A DNA stretch of 64,000 nucleotides from Sunxiuqinia indica (GCF_009847015.1 NZ_WVEM01000007.1:217341-281340); one strand, 5' to 3'; positions 52,346 to 62,431 are shown, numbered from the stretch's first letter. The notes: generated by a model from the sequence alone, not told the origin. Translations and numbers: made by a program.

Positions 52346-53692
52346 ATGAATACTAAAGCTCAAAAGCTAACCTTACTTGAAAAAATCGGCTATGGATCGG
52401 GAGATGCTGCCGTAAACGTGGTTATTTCGTCCATGTTCTTGATCATCACCTATTTTTACACCGATATTTTCGGACTCAAACCGAAAGATGTCGCCCTCAT
52501 GTTTTTACTGGTACGATTGATTGATGCCATTAGCGATCCGCTTATGGGATTGATTACCGACAAGTATAAATTTAAAGGTGGCCGGTTCCGCCCATACTTT
52601 TTGTATCTGTCAGTTCCTTTTGGCATCTCGGTTTTTCTAACCTTCACCACACCCGGTTTTGATTATGCCGGCAAACTGATTTATGCTTACATCACCTACA
52701 TTTTTGTTACGCTGATGTTCACATCGGTTACCATTCCATACATTTCGCTGATTGGGGTATTAACCAACGATCCGCAGGAGCGGCTATCAGCAAACGGCTA
52801 TCGCCTTTTCTTTGCAAAGGTGGCCGCTTTTATGGTGTCGATTGTGGTTCCTGTTCTGGCTGAAAAACTGGGTAAAAACGATATGGGACGAGGATATCAG
52901 CTGGCCATGGGATTAATGGCGCTAATGGGAACCTTGCTTTTCTTATTTAGCTATTTTACCACTAAAGAACGCATTGAACACGTTGTAGATAAAAAACCGC
53001 TGCTCGAGCAGTTTCGTTTACTCATAAAAAACAAACAGTGGCTGATTCTTTGGGGATCGTGTCTGTCGGGAACAACCGGTTATGTAATTCGTAGTTCGGT
53101 GGCTATATTTTATGCCAAATACTACCTGGGAGGCGACGCCGGAATGCAGTCGACTTTTATGGCAACAGGTGTTGCCGGAGCTATTTTGGCCATGCCGCTG
53201 TCAACGCTTATTACCAAACATTTTTGTAAGGTAAAACTGTTTTGGATGTCGCAGTTGGGAGTAGGTGTGTTAAGTGTACTGATGTTTGTTTTGGTTCAGC
53301 CAAAACCCGACAGCATATTGCTGGCTTACGTACTTTATTTTATTCTTTCTGTAGTGGTTGATGTGCATGCGCCGGTATTTTGGTCGGCTATTGCCGAAGC
53401 GGTAGACTATGGCCATGCCGAAAGCGGCAAACGTGTTTCAGGACTCTCATTCGGAGGTATTTCTTTTGCTCAGAAAGCAGGAATGGGAGTTGCCGGAGCG
53501 GTGGTTGGTTTGTTACTCGACGCTTTTGGATATATTCCTGATGAGATTCAAACAAAAACAACGCTGATGGGGCTGGCTCTAATGCTAACCATTATTCCCG
53601 GAGTTTTTCATGTGATTAATGGAATGTTGATTTACCGCTATAAAATCACCGATAAATATTACGAAACAATAAAAGCAAAACTTCATATTTAA
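52346..53692 (+). CDS. GPH-family sugar:cation symporter
   Basis: A 448-residue protein with about 12 membrane segments and the GPH/MelB signature early in the protein: LLEKIGYGSGDAAVNVV, FYTDIFGLKPKDVALMFLLVRLIDAISDPLMGLITDKYKFKGGRFRPYFL. It imports glycosides, pentosides or hexuronides with sodium or protons. The downstream GH43 gene, starting 1 bp after its stop region and lacking a signal peptide, suggests import of small arabino- or xylo-type glycosides for cytoplasmic hydrolysis. Confidence 0.92.
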   Translation: MNTKAQKLTLLEKIGYGSGDAAVNVVISSMFLIITYFYTDIFGLKPKDVALMFLLVRLIDAISDPLMGLITDKYKFKGGRFRPYFLYLSVPFGISVFLTFTTPGFDYAGKLIYAYITYIFVTLMFTSVTIPYISLIGVLTNDPQERLSANGYRLFFAKVAAFMVSIVVPVLAEKLGKNDMGRGYQLAMGLMALMGTLLFLFSYFTTKERIEHVVDKKPLLEQFRLLIKNKQWLILWGSCLSGTTGYVIRSSVAIFYAKYYLGGDAGMQSTFMATGVAGAILAMPLSTLITKHFCKVKLFWMSQLGVGVLSVLMFVLVQPKPDSILLAYVLYFILSVVVDVHAPVFWSAIAEAVDYGHAESGKRVSGLSFGGISFAQKAGMGVAGAVVGLLLDAFGYIPDEIQTKTTLMGLALMLTIIPGVFHVINGMLIYRYKITDKYYETIKAKLHI

Positions 53693-53693
53693 A

Positions 53694-54698
53694 ATGGATA
53701 CTACAGGACAAAATGCGCCACTGGTTGAGCAACGCGCCGATCCGTTCGTGTACAAACATACCGATGGTTATTATTATTTCACCGGCTCGGTGCCTACCTA
53801 CGATCGTATTGAGCTTCGGAAATCGAAAACCATAGCCGGCCTGAAAGATGCCGAAACATTTGATGTGTGGTTTAAGCACAACGACGGCCCCATGAGCCGT
53901 CATATCTGGGCTCCTGAAATTCATTACCTCGATAACAAGTGGTACATCTACTTTGCCGCCAGCGAAGAAGAAGATATTTGGAAATTGCGTCCTTATGTGT
54001 TGGAATGCAAAGGTCAGGATCCGCTAAAAGACGAATGGATTGAGCTGGGGATGATGCAGGCTGCCGATGGCGATGAAAAGTCTTTTATAGACTTTTCCCT
54101 GGATGCTACCATTTTCGAGAATGAGGGCAAACGCTATTTCTGTTGGGCCGAGAAAACCGGTGGACAGTTTGCTGCTTCCAATTTATATTTAGCCGAAATG
54201 GAATCGCCCATCAAGCTAAAAACCCTGCAGTTTATGCTTACAACACCCGATTACGATTGGGAACGAGTTGATTTCTGGGTAAATGAAGGACCAGCGGTGA
54301 TAAAAAACAAAGGCAAGATTTATATTTCCTTTTCGGCAAGTGCAACAGGAGCTTGTTATTGTATGGGACTGATGGAAGCCGATGAGAATTCGGATCTGCT
54401 CGACAGAAATTCGTGGAAGAAATCGAGGTATCCGGTGCTGAAAACCGATTACGAAAAGCAGATTTACGGACCAGGACACAATTGTTTTACGGTGGCTGAA
54501 GATGATGTAACACCATTGTGTATCTACCACGCTCGCGACTATGAAAAAGCGGTTGGCGATCCGGCAGTTGTTCCAAAAACGGATAGCAGACCTTACGAAG
54601 AAATAATCAAGGACCCATTATACGACCCTAACCGGCATGCCCGGGTTCTGGAAGTAAAATTTGATAGTGATGGGAAGCCGGTGTTTGCGTTTCATTAA
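53694..54698 (+). CDS. GH43-family glycosidase, cytoplasmic
   Basis: A 334-residue five-bladed beta-propeller enzyme without a signal peptide. The catalytic triad is visible in QRADPFVYKH (Asp about 16), FSLDATIFE (Asp about 133) and WVNEGPAVIK (Glu about 197), with HIWAPEIHYLDNKWYIYFAAS typical of the family. Alpha-L-arabinofuranosidase or beta-xylosidase activity is likely. It is co-transcribed with the GPH symporter. Confidence 0.88.
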   Translation: MDTTGQNAPLVEQRADPFVYKHTDGYYYFTGSVPTYDRIELRKSKTIAGLKDAETFDVWFKHNDGPMSRHIWAPEIHYLDNKWYIYFAASEEEDIWKLRPYVLECKGQDPLKDEWIELGMMQAADGDEKSFIDFSLDATIFENEGKRYFCWAEKTGGQFAASNLYLAEMESPIKLKTLQFMLTTPDYDWERVDFWVNEGPAVIKNKGKIYISFSASATGACYCMGLMEADENSDLLDRNSWKKSRYPVLKTDYEKQIYGPGHNCFTVAEDDVTPLCIYHARDYEKAVGDPAVVPKTDSRPYEEIIKDPLYDPNRHARVLEVKFDSDGKPVFAFH

Positions 54699-54751
54699 TC
54701 AAATAATTTTTGTAGCCCTATCAGGTGGGCGAAGTCACCAAAATGCAAACC

Positions 54752-54774
54752 GGAGTCAGGGAAACGATGACTCC
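54752..54774. repeat. Hairpin after GH43
   Basis: GGAGTCA/TGACTCC arms with a 9-nt loop, about 55 bp after the GH43 stop. No T run follows on the plus strand. Confidence 0.35.
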
Positions 54775-54881
54775 AGTCGCTGTTAAACAAACTCGTGTCA
54801 TGTTAACTAAACTGCAGTTCTATGCGGGTAAACTGGTTTAGGAATAAGTGTGGGAGCGTGTAGTTAAGAATAAAAAAACTG

Positions 54882-54918
54882 GCAAAAAAAATCCGACTAA
54901 ATTTCATTAGTCGGATTT
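54882..54918 (-). terminator. Terminator of the 593-residue protein gene
   Basis: A 12-bp stem AAATCCGACTAA/TTAGTCGGATTT with a 6-nt loop, followed on the minus strand by a run of T. Confidence 0.8.
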
Positions 54919-54936
54919 GATGTGAGATGTATTTTA

Positions 54937-56718
54937 TCAAATATTGATTTGCTCTAATTTTTGCTTGAAGATATCCAGTTCGGTAAAAACATCCTTCTTC
55001 ATTTCCTGCAACTTATGTTCGTATTTTTTAAAGAAGTCTTGGTAATAGTCAATACCATCCTGTAGATTTTTCTTGAACTTTTTAAAATACCCCAATTGCT
55101 TTTTATCTTCTTCGGCTTGCGCTTCTTTCAGATTTTTTTCCAGATAATCAACATACATGTTGAGTTCTTTCAAAAACAAGTTCGGACGTTTGACATCTTT
55201 TAAGAGGTTGATTCTGCCATAAATGTGATCGACCATTTTTTGCAGCGAAACTACTTCTTTGAAATAGGCAATGTTTGGCCCGGGACAAATACTAACACCT
55301 TCTCTTTTGCTGTTCATTGTCAGTCCGTTTGCCAAATAGGTTGAATTGGTCAATCCTTCACACAAACATTCCTTTTCGGTTAGCTTACTCTTCTTCCATT
55401 GCTTTTCCGAATCGGTAAGTGCAGATTCATCCACTTCTTTGAGTTTCTTTTTCAGATATTGTTTTGAAGCTGTGCAGATTGGCTCTTCGGTATATTCCGT
55501 ATTGAAAACCAGATAGCGCAAGGTGCATGGAAAGCCCGGTTTGTCAGCTTTCAGGTAGTTTTGAATTTCATTTTGCTGGCTGGTTCCTCTAACATTATTA
55601 AAATGAACACCAAGCGGAGAAGCATCGCTCAAATACACATCTTCTTCACCGGCATTTTTTAGCAGTTCCAGACTTTGCTTGTCAATATTACACGCTTCGG
55701 GAACCAGCATAAATGGGCTACCCCAACCAATATTATCCAATTCGTATTCGTCTAGTAATAGCTGATGCTCTTCATTGGTGCCAACACCACCCTGAGCGGT
55801 AATTTTCATCTCGGGAGCTTTTTCAAGCTCCGCTAAACCTTTGTCTTGAAGTCCTTTCTGGTAAACGTCAAAGGTAGACTCTAATAACTCTTGGCGTTTT
55901 TCCTTAAACTCCTGAAGAATAGGACCTAGTAAATAGCCCTGGGTGGCAAACGCATGTCCACCACAATTCAATCCTGACTCAACGCGGAACTCTGAAATCC
56001 AGATGCCTTTCTTTGCCAAAAAGCGTCCTTGAACCATGGCCGAACGGAAATCGCTTACCTTGAGGATAATCTTTTTCTTTAGTTGTCCGTTTTCGTCCGG
56101 GTAGAAATCTGAAAAGTTTTCGAGGTAGCTGTAAAGTCTTGGATTCATACCGGCAGAAAGTACCAGAGACGAATTCAAATCGCTATTGGCAAAACCTCTC
56201 AATGCAGCATGCGCGTCATTATACTCGGTCGGCAGTTTTTCGCGATCTTTAAAATTCGCTTTATCCAGTTTGGTCATGATGTTTACATCTATACTTCCGG
56301 GTGTCAGATGGTTGCGAATCCAGTTTTTTACGTCCTGAACGTTTTTATTTTCAGAAAGCTGGTTAAATTTTTCACGAATCTGGGTTGAATTAGGAAGTAG
56401 TTCCATGAACTTATCTAAATCACCTCCTTTTTTATGAAAATTGTTGACCAGCTCTTCATATTTATAGTTGACTAATTTGTCAACCAAATTGAGATAGGCC
56501 GTAATGCGTTTTGCTCTAAAGTCTTCTACTTTGTTGCTGATGTTTTGGTAGGGGAGGTCAAATTTTCCGCAATAGAATTCACGCATCTTCTCCATCAAAA
56601 CGTCATCCACCAGCGAAAGAACTGATGATATTCCTAAGTGTGCTACCCGTACAGGCGTGTCTAAAGTATATCCCAGTCCCATGACCGGAATGTTAAACGT
56701 ATGCGAATAAAAGCTCAT
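54937..56718 (-). CDS. Conserved protein with nitronate-monooxygenase-like barrel
   Basis: A 593-residue soluble protein. The start FNIPVMGLGYTLDTPVRVAHLGISSVLSLVDD, the middle ESGLNCGGHAFATQGYLLGPIL, and ITAQGGVGTNEEHQLLLDEY...IGWGSPFMLVPEACN recall an FMN-binding TIM barrel of the nitronate monooxygenase/enoyl-ACP-reductase II type, but with large extra segments. A helical, lysine-rich tail (about residues 490-593) looks like a coiled coil. Conserved-looking Cys sit in LNCGGH, KECLCEG and SICPGPN. The function is unknown; it appears to be a house-keeping gene outside the glycan locus. Confidence 0.65.
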   Translation of the reverse strand: MSFYSHTFNIPVMGLGYTLDTPVRVAHLGISSVLSLVDDVLMEKMREFYCGKFDLPYQNISNKVEDFRAKRITAYLNLVDKLVNYKYEELVNNFHKKGGDLDKFMELLPNSTQIREKFNQLSENKNVQDVKNWIRNHLTPGSIDVNIMTKLDKANFKDREKLPTEYNDAHAALRGFANSDLNSSLVLSAGMNPRLYSYLENFSDFYPDENGQLKKKIILKVSDFRSAMVQGRFLAKKGIWISEFRVESGLNCGGHAFATQGYLLGPILQEFKEKRQELLESTFDVYQKGLQDKGLAELEKAPEMKITAQGGVGTNEEHQLLLDEYELDNIGWGSPFMLVPEACNIDKQSLELLKNAGEEDVYLSDASPLGVHFNNVRGTSQQNEIQNYLKADKPGFPCTLRYLVFNTEYTEEPICTASKQYLKKKLKEVDESALTDSEKQWKKSKLTEKECLCEGLTNSTYLANGLTMNSKREGVSICPGPNIAYFKEVVSLQKMVDHIYGRINLLKDVKRPNLFLKELNMYVDYLEKNLKEAQAEEDKKQLGYFKKFKKNLQDGIDYYQDFFKKYEHKLQEMKKDVFTELDIFKQKLEQINI

Positions 56719-56871
56719 ATATTTTTTTGATTTTACAGTAGAACGCAGCGACTAGTTATTCTTCCCAATTACGTATAACAAAATCCCGTTATCTACTCAG
56801 TTTAACCTGCGCAAAGGTACCTATTTTTATTTCGTTTGAAAGAATATCTTTCAAAGCGCCTTTGAAATAAT

Positions 56872-59679
56872 TTATAATTTTTCAGACAGGGCCTTGCCAG
56901 TGTGTGAATCAGTCGCTTTTACCAGGTTTTCGGGTGTGCCTTCGAACAAAATATGTCCTCCGTTTTTACCACCTTCAGGGCCTAAGTCGATGATCCAGTC
57001 GGCCGACTTGATAATTTCCAGATTGTGTTCTATGATAATTAAACTATGTCCTCTTGAAATAAGTGCGTTAAATGAATCCAGCAATTTTTTGATGTCGTGA
57101 AAATGCAGCCCGGTAGTTGGCTCATCAAAAATGAATAATGAGGGCGAATCTTTTTCCTTGGAAAGAAATGCTGCCAGTTTTACCCGTTGGCTTTCACCGC
57201 CTGATAAGGTCGATGAGCTCTGTCCCAGTTTCACGTATCCCAAACCAACATCCTGCAAGGGTTGAAGCTTTTTCGCAATCTTTTTCTCTGTCGTTCCGGC
57301 ACTACTCCCAAAGAATTCGATTGATTCGTTAATGGTCATTTCCAAAATGTCGTGAATGCTTTTCCCATTAAACAGCACTTCCAGAATTTCATCCTTAAAC
57401 CGTTTTCCTTTACAGCTTTCGCATAGGAGGTGAATGTCGGCCATAAATTGCATTTCTACCTTTATTTCACCTTCTCCCTGGCATTCCTCACAGCGCCCTC
57501 CATCAACATTAAACGAAAAGTGCGAGGGCTTAAATCCCTGGTATTTGGCTGACTGCTGCTCGGCATAAAGCTTGCGGATTTCATCGTAGGCTTTCAGGTA
57601 AGTGACCGGGTTCGAACGTGACGATTTTCCAATCGGGTTTTGGTCAACAAATTCCACCGAGGTTAGTCGTTTAAAGTCGCCGGAGACCGTATCGTGTTGT
57701 CCGGTTTTTTCGCCGTATCCGCCAAATCGTTTTGCGATAGCCGGATATAAAATTCGGCTTACCAGGGTTGATTTTCCCGATCCGCTAACTCCGGTCACAA
57801 CCGTCATGGTATTCAGCGGAAATTTAACGGAGACATTTTTAAGGTTATTTTCGCGAGCACCTTTTATTTCGATAAAGTTATTCCACTTTCTGCGTGTTTT
57901 CGGAATTTCAATTTCTTTTGTGCCATTCAGGTAGTCTGCTGTTAAGCTATTTTTTGCGGTCAGTAATTTCTCGTGATTGCCCTGAAAGATTAGTTCACCG
58001 CCATGAACACCCGCTTCGGGGCCAATGTCGATAACTTCGTCAGCTGCCCGAATGATTTCCTCATCATGCTCCACAACCAATACGGTGTTTCCAATTCGTT
58101 GCAGTTTTCGTAACACTTTGATGAGCCGTTCTGTATCTTTGGGGTGCAAGCCAATACTGGGCTCATCCAAAATATAAAGCGATCCAACTAAGCTTGATCC
58201 AAGCGATGTTGCCAGGTTAATGCGCTGCGATTCTCCTCCTGAGAGCGAGGATGACAAGCGATTTGTTGTTAGGTAACCTAATCCAACATCATCCAAAAAC
58301 TCCAACCGGTTTTTAATTTCGATGAGTATGCGTTTGGCTAATTGTTGCTCGTGCTCTGAAAACTGAATGTCGTTAAAGAAATCTCTTAATTCGGTTACCG
58401 GTAACAGCACCAAATCTTGTATCGACTGCCCGTCAACTTTTACATAGCCGGCTTCTTTTTTTAGTCGGGTTCCTCTACATTCGTGGCAGGTTGTTTTGCC
58501 ACGATAGCGTGAAAGCATTACTCGATATTGGATTTTATAACTTTTTGACTCCAGCATTTTAAAGAAGGCATTGAGCCCCTCAAAATAAGAATTGCCATCC
58601 CATAATAGTTGGCGTTGCTCCTCTGTTAGTTCATAATATGGGCGGTGTATTGGAAAGTTAAAATCAGATGCGTGTTGGATGAGTTCGTTTTTCCATTTTT
58701 GCATGCTTTCGCCTTTCCAGCAAGCCACGGCGTCCTGGTAAATTGATAATGACTTGTCGGGAACCACCAGGTCTTCATCAATGCCAATTACTTTTCCGTA
58801 GCCCTCACAAGTGGGGCAGGCACCAACCGGATTGTTGAAGCTGAATAAATGCTCACTGGGTTCTTCAAACTCAATACCATCAGCCTCAAATAAGTTTGAG
58901 AAAGTTTTCTCAATAACTTCTTCTCCTTTATATATTTTTACCAGGCATGTGCCATGGCCCTCAAAAAAAGCAGTTTCAGTAGAATCGGCCATTCTGCTGA
59001 TGTTATCTTCTTCATCGGTTGCGGTTGCCTGCACCCGATCAATGACGATATTACATTGGTCGGAGTAAAAATCAGCGTCTTTATTTTCTAATAATTGATC
59101 AATGCGTTTGATTCCCCCGGGAGTTTCTATTCTGGAGAATCCTTGTTGCATCAACAATTCAGCTTCTTCCAATACTGAACGTCCATTCTTAGGAATCAAA
59201 GGAGAGCATATCAAAGCACGGGTGCCTTCAGCAAAAGAGCTGATGTAATTAACCACATCGCTCACACGATGCCGTTTTACTTCTTGCCCCGATATTGGCG
59301 AAATTGTTTTTCCTGTTCGTGCGAAAAGCAATTTCAGGTAATCGTATATTTCGGTTGAAGTACCGACCGTAGAGCGTGGGTTGCGCGTATTAACTTTTTG
59401 CTCGATAGCTATGGCAGGAGGGATGCCTTTGATGAAATCAACTTCAGGTTTGTTTATTCTTCCTAAAAACTGACGGGCATAGGATGATAAGCTTTCAACA
59501 TACCGCCTCTGGCCTTCTGCATATAAGGTATCGAAGGCAAGTGATGATTTTCCTGAACCCGAAAGTCCGGTAATAACCATAAGTTTATTACGGGGGATTT
59601 TTAGTTCAATGTTTTGTAAATTGTGTACTCGTGCACCCTTTATATGGATCTCCGATGCTGCTAATTTATTGTTTGTCAT
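56872..59679 (-). CDS. uvrA: Excinuclease ABC subunit UvrA
   Basis: A 935-residue protein with two ABC ATPase halves. Walker [21 protein letters not shown] (about residue 40) and [15 protein letters not shown] (about 632), signature [19 protein letters not shown] and [19 protein letters not shown], and zinc-binding Cys pairs in [16 protein letters not shown] and CEECQGEG...CESCKGKR. It recognises DNA damage in nucleotide excision repair with UvrB and UvrC. The length and domain order are normal for the family. It is not linked functionally to the glycan genes. Confidence 0.96.
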   Translation of the reverse strand: MTNNKLAASEIHIKGARVHNLQNIELKIPRNKLMVITGLSGSGKSSLAFDTLYAEGQRRYVESLSSYARQFLGRINKPEVDFIKGIPPAIAIEQKVNTRNPRSTVGTSTEIYDYLKLLFARTGKTISPISGQEVKRHRVSDVVNYISSFAEGTRALICSPLIPKNGRSVLEEAELLMQQGFSRIETPGGIKRIDQLLENKDADFYSDQCNIVIDRVQATATDEEDNISRMADSTETAFFEGHGTCLVKIYKGEEVIEKTFSNLFEADGIEFEEPSEHLFSFNNPVGACPTCEGYGKVIGIDEDLVVPDKSLSIYQDAVACWKGESMQKWKNELIQHASDFNFPIHRPYYELTEEQRQLLWDGNSYFEGLNAFFKMLESKSYKIQYRVMLSRYRGKTTCHECRGTRLKKEAGYVKVDGQSIQDLVLLPVTELRDFFNDIQFSEHEQQLAKRILIEIKNRLEFLDDVGLGYLTTNRLSSSLSGGESQRINLATSLGSSLVGSLYILDEPSIGLHPKDTERLIKVLRKLQRIGNTVLVVEHDEEIIRAADEVIDIGPEAGVHGGELIFQGNHEKLLTAKNSLTADYLNGTKEIEIPKTRRKWNNFIEIKGARENNLKNVSVKFPLNTMTVVTGVSGSGKSTLVSRILYPAIAKRFGGYGEKTGQHDTVSGDFKRLTSVEFVDQNPIGKSSRSNPVTYLKAYDEIRKLYAEQQSAKYQGFKPSHFSFNVDGGRCEECQGEGEIKVEMQFMADIHLLCESCKGKRFKDEILEVLFNGKSIHDILEMTINESIEFFGSSAGTTEKKIAKKLQPLQDVGLGYVKLGQSSSTLSGGESQRVKLAAFLSKEKDSPSLFIFDEPTTGLHFHDIKKLLDSFNALISRGHSLIIIEHNLEIIKSADWIIDLGPEGGKNGGHILFEGTPENLVKATDSHTGKALSEKL

Positions 59680-59840
59680 GGAAACTGTATCAATTTTAGG
59701 CGAGATAAATTTGTTTTTTATTCAAAAAACTCACATTTTTACCCCGTGCAAAAATAACAAATTGTTTTATTCATACTAAAAATCTGATTGCCTATAGAAG
59801 AACTTTACTTTCGACATTTAGAAATATAAATAGATAAGTA

Positions 59841-60434
59841 ATGTTCAATTCAGAATCGATGAACGACAATATGCTCGTTCAAAAGTTTATTGATGGTGAT
59901 CAACTCGCTTTAGAAGAGCTTGTCAATCGACACAAAAACAGGGTTTTTACATATGTTGTATTGATTGTGAAAAACCATCAGCTCGCAGAAGATATTTTCC
60001 AGGATACATTTATAAAGGTTATTCGTTCGCTCAAAACAGGTAAATATACCGAAAACGGTAAGTTTGTTTCCTGGGTGTTGCGAATTGCGCACAATCTGAT
60101 CATCGATCACTTTCGAAAAGAGAAGTTGTTAAGTACAACATCAAATGATGATACCGAGATTGATCTGTTCAATTCGCAGAGGTATTCCGATGAAAATATT
60201 GAAGACCGTTTGGTTGGTGACCAAATCACAGAAGATGTGCGAAATTTGATTGACTTACTTCCGGATGATCAAAAGCAAGTGATTATCATGCGTCACTACA
60301 TGGGCTTGAGTTTTAAAGAAATTTCGAAACATACTGATGTGAGTATAAATACTGCTTTGGGAAGAATGAGGTACGCTTTAATTAATCTCCGCAAGCTGAT
60401 TGAAAAAAATAACTTAAGCTTGACTAAAATTTAA
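59841..60434 (+). CDS. ECF-type RNA polymerase sigma factor
   Basis: A 197-residue sigma factor: region 2 DQLALEELVNRHKNRVFTYVVLIVKNHQLAEDIFQDTFIKVIRSL (about residues 18-65) and region 4 LPDDQKQVIIMRHYMGLSFKEISKHTDVSINTALGRMRYALINLRK. ATG 59859 is an alternative start. No FecR or transmembrane anti-sigma follows; instead a 78-residue small protein gene lies 64 bp downstream. The class differs from the FecI-like factor in the glycan locus. Confidence 0.92.
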   Translation: MFNSESMNDNMLVQKFIDGDQLALEELVNRHKNRVFTYVVLIVKNHQLAEDIFQDTFIKVIRSLKTGKYTENGKFVSWVLRIAHNLIIDHFRKEKLLSTTSNDDTEIDLFNSQRYSDENIEDRLVGDQITEDVRNLIDLLPDDQKQVIIMRHYMGLSFKEISKHTDVSINTALGRMRYALINLRKLIEKNNLSLTKI

Positions 60435-60498
60435 CAGTTTCGCGAACAATAAATTTTTCGCATAGACGTTTTCTATTTGAATTTCGAAACAAATTAAA

Positions 60499-60735
60499 AT
60501 GCCTATGATGAAAAGTTTTACCTTATCTTATTTTTTTAACACGTACCAAAACGATCAATTTTCTCAGAAGAAGATTGATTCAAGAAGCAGGGAGGAGAAT
60601 GACATGATCACAGAAATGAGTGAAAGATTATTTTCACCATCGGAAAAATCAGTTCAACAGATTTTAGATTTTTCAAAATCGTACGAAGTGTTAAACTCCC
60701 GAATGACCAGCAGTATTGAGCTAATCAAAAATTAG
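60499..60735 (+). CDS. Small protein downstream of ECF sigma factor
   Basis: A 78-residue soluble, helix-rich protein (ENDMITEMSERLFSPSEKSVQQILDFSKSYEVLNSRMTSSIELI). I do not recognise the family. Its position after an ECF sigma gene and before a strong terminator suggests it belongs to the same transcript and could modulate the sigma factor. Confidence 0.6.
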   Translation: MPMMKSFTLSYFFNTYQNDQFSQKKIDSRSREENDMITEMSERLFSPSEKSVQQILDFSKSYEVLNSRMTSSIELIKN

Positions 60736-60758
60736 TTGCAACAACGGAAATGTATTGT

Positions 60759-60788
60759 AAAGCATCTTGACTGAGATGCTTTTTTTTA
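60759..60788 (+). terminator. Rho-independent terminator
   Basis: AAAGCATCT/AGATGCTTT stem with a 6-nt loop, followed by a run of T. It ends the sigma-factor unit. Confidence 0.85.
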
Positions 60789-60798
60789 TGTACCTTCG
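60767..60798 (+). promoter_or_regulatory. Promoter of the SPFH unit
   Basis: TTG (60767-60769) and TACCTTCG (60791-60798) are 21 nt apart, close to the Bacteroidota consensus. It overlaps the upstream terminator. Confidence 0.5.
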
Positions 60799-60820
60799 TG
60801 ATATCAATATGATATCAATT
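60799..60820. repeat. Tandem 11-bp repeat at the SPFH promoter
   Basis: TGATATCAATA and TGATATCAATT in direct tandem, period 11 bp (one helical turn), immediately downstream of the -7 box. Each holds a GATATC palindrome. It could be an operator for the ribbon-helix-helix protein encoded two genes on. Confidence 0.5.
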
Positions 60821-60833
60821 TAAATTAAATGCT

Positions 60834-61679
60834 ATGGAAAAGGTATACAATGCAAAATCAGGTTACTTATTCGTTTTCATTGAACTTGTTTTGGTTATTC
60901 TTGCTGTTTTTTCGCTGGTTTCAAAAATGATTTTTCTTTTACTTCCGGTCATTCTTCTGTTTATAGCAATAGCTATTGGATTTATGGTTGTTAATCCTAA
61001 TGAGAGTGCTGTTCTTGTGCTGTTTGGCGATTATCGGGGGACGGTAAAGCAGAATGGTTTTTTCTGGGTAAATCCGTTTTTTAAGAGTACAAAAATATCT
61101 TTGCGAGCCCGGAATCTTGATAGTGAGCCGATTAAAGTGAATGATAAAATTGGAAACCCGGTGATGATTGGAGTTGTTTTGGTTTGGCGGGTTCAGAATA
61201 CATTTAAAGCAGCATTTGATGTCAACGAATACGAACATTTTGTGAACATCCAAACAGAGGCTGCCATACGGAAATTAGCGGGTCTTTATCCATATGATAA
61301 TTTTGAAGATGAAGAGGCTGAAATAACCTTACGCAGTGGGGGTGAGGAAGTGAACGATGAATTGGAACGTGAGGTCTCAGAGCGATTAGCGATTGCCGGA
61401 ATTGAAGTAATTGAAGCACGGATTAACTATTTGGCTTATGCTCAGGAGATTGCGCAAGCGATGTTAAAACGTCAGCAGGCCACTGCAATTGTTGCTGCAC
61501 GGTTTAAAATTGTGGAAGGTGCTGTCGGTATGGTTGAGATGGCCTTGGAAGAGTTAAGCCAGAAGGGAATTGTAGAGTTGGATGAAGAGAAGAAAGCAAC
61601 GATGGTTGGAAACCTGATGGTTGTGCTTTGCGGAGACAAAGAGGCTACTCCAGTTGTAAATACCGGATCAATTTATTAA
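60834..61679 (+). CDS. SPFH/Band 7 membrane protein
   Basis: A 281-residue protein with two close hydrophobic segments at residues about 8-55 and an SPFH domain (NPNESAVLVLFGDYRGTVKQNGFFWVNPFFKSTKISLRARNLDSEPIKVNDKIGNPVMIGVVLVWRV). A coiled-coil region (AQEIAQAMLKRQQATAIVAARFKIVEGAVGMVEMALEEL) follows. It probably forms an oligomeric ring in the inner membrane, as for stomatin/HflK-type proteins. It is followed by genes for an Arc-like DNA-binding protein and a zinc ribbon. Confidence 0.9.
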   Translation: MEKVYNAKSGYLFVFIELVLVILAVFSLVSKMIFLLLPVILLFIAIAIGFMVVNPNESAVLVLFGDYRGTVKQNGFFWVNPFFKSTKISLRARNLDSEPIKVNDKIGNPVMIGVVLVWRVQNTFKAAFDVNEYEHFVNIQTEAAIRKLAGLYPYDNFEDEEAEITLRSGGEEVNDELEREVSERLAIAGIEVIEARINYLAYAQEIAQAMLKRQQATAIVAARFKIVEGAVGMVEMALEELSQKGIVELDEEKKATMVGNLMVVLCGDKEATPVVNTGSIY

Positions 61680-61772
61680 TCAGAGTTTGTTCTGGATGTG
61701 GGATTATAAACGATAGAATAGTGGCTTTTTGTCGATATTTATTTGTAACGAATAAAAGAGGAAGGATTTTGA

Positions 61773-61943
61773 ATGGGAAAGAAGAAATCATTTGTTTTAC
61801 GATTAGACCCGGATGATTATGCTTCTTTGGAGCGTTGGGCTGCCGACGAATTTCGAAGTATAAATGGTCAGTTGGAGTGGATTATTCATAAAGCCTTAAA
61901 AGATTCCGGGCGTAAATCGGATAAAAAAGATAAAAGCAAATAA
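61773..61943 (+). CDS. Arc-like ribbon-helix-helix protein
   Basis: A 56-residue protein: KKSFVLRLDPDDYASLERWA forms the beta-strand and first helix, DEFRSINGQLEWIIHKALKD the second, then a lysine-rich tail. This is the ribbon-helix-helix (Arc/MetJ) DNA-binding fold, which works as a dimer. The short gene lies 94 bp after the SPFH gene. It may regulate its own operon. Confidence 0.85.
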   Translation: MGKKKSFVLRLDPDDYASLERWAADEFRSINGQLEWIIHKALKDSGRKSDKKDKSK

Positions 61944-61953
61944 AATCAATGAA

Positions 61954-62163
61954 ATGAAAAATTCATATTTATGTGCGAAGTGCGGAAGCAAGAAAGCATC
62001 GGTTGACGTAATACGTACGACAGGCTCTGGTTTTACACGATTTTTTAATATTCAGAACCGGAAGTTTAAAGCAGTGTCTTGCGAAAGATGTGGTTATACC
62101 GAGTTTTATAAAACAATCAACACCTCTGGAGCGGGAAATGTGCTTGATTTTCTGACAAATTAG
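61954..62163 (+). CDS. Zinc-ribbon protein (DUF2082-like)
   Basis: A 69-residue protein with two CxxC knuckles, CAKCGSKKA and CERCGYTEFY, about 40 residues apart, and a VIRTTGSGFTRFFNIQNRKF middle. It resembles the DUF2082 nucleic-acid-binding zinc-ribbon family. It starts 10 bp after the ribbon-helix-helix gene. The molecular role is unknown. Confidence 0.8.
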   Translation: MKNSYLCAKCGSKKASVDVIRTTGSGFTRFFNIQNRKFKAVSCERCGYTEFYKTINTSGAGNVLDFLTN

Positions 62164-62186
62164 TTGGGTGACTTTAATCGTAGAGG

Positions 62187-62218
62187 AATCCAGGAACGTA
62201 TGTTTCTTGGGTTTTTTT
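62187..62218 (+). terminator. Probable terminator after the zinc-ribbon gene
   Basis: AATCCAGGAAC pairs with GTTTCTTGGGT, allowing G-U pairs, and is followed by a T run. Confidence 0.6.
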
Positions 62219-62431
62219 GTTTGTAGGAGATTTGGAAGTCATATTTTACAACATATTTTTGATCGGGTTGTTTTTTTAATTATGCTATTATCAGTATATT
62301 AAAAAACTTAATGAAAATAGGATAATAAGTAACATGTCCTGATTAGCTTTCTAACTATAAAACTATGACAGTATTAATATATATTTATACGAGAATTTAC
62401 TGTTTGAATCTAAGTGGGGAGGAAGGAAGAG

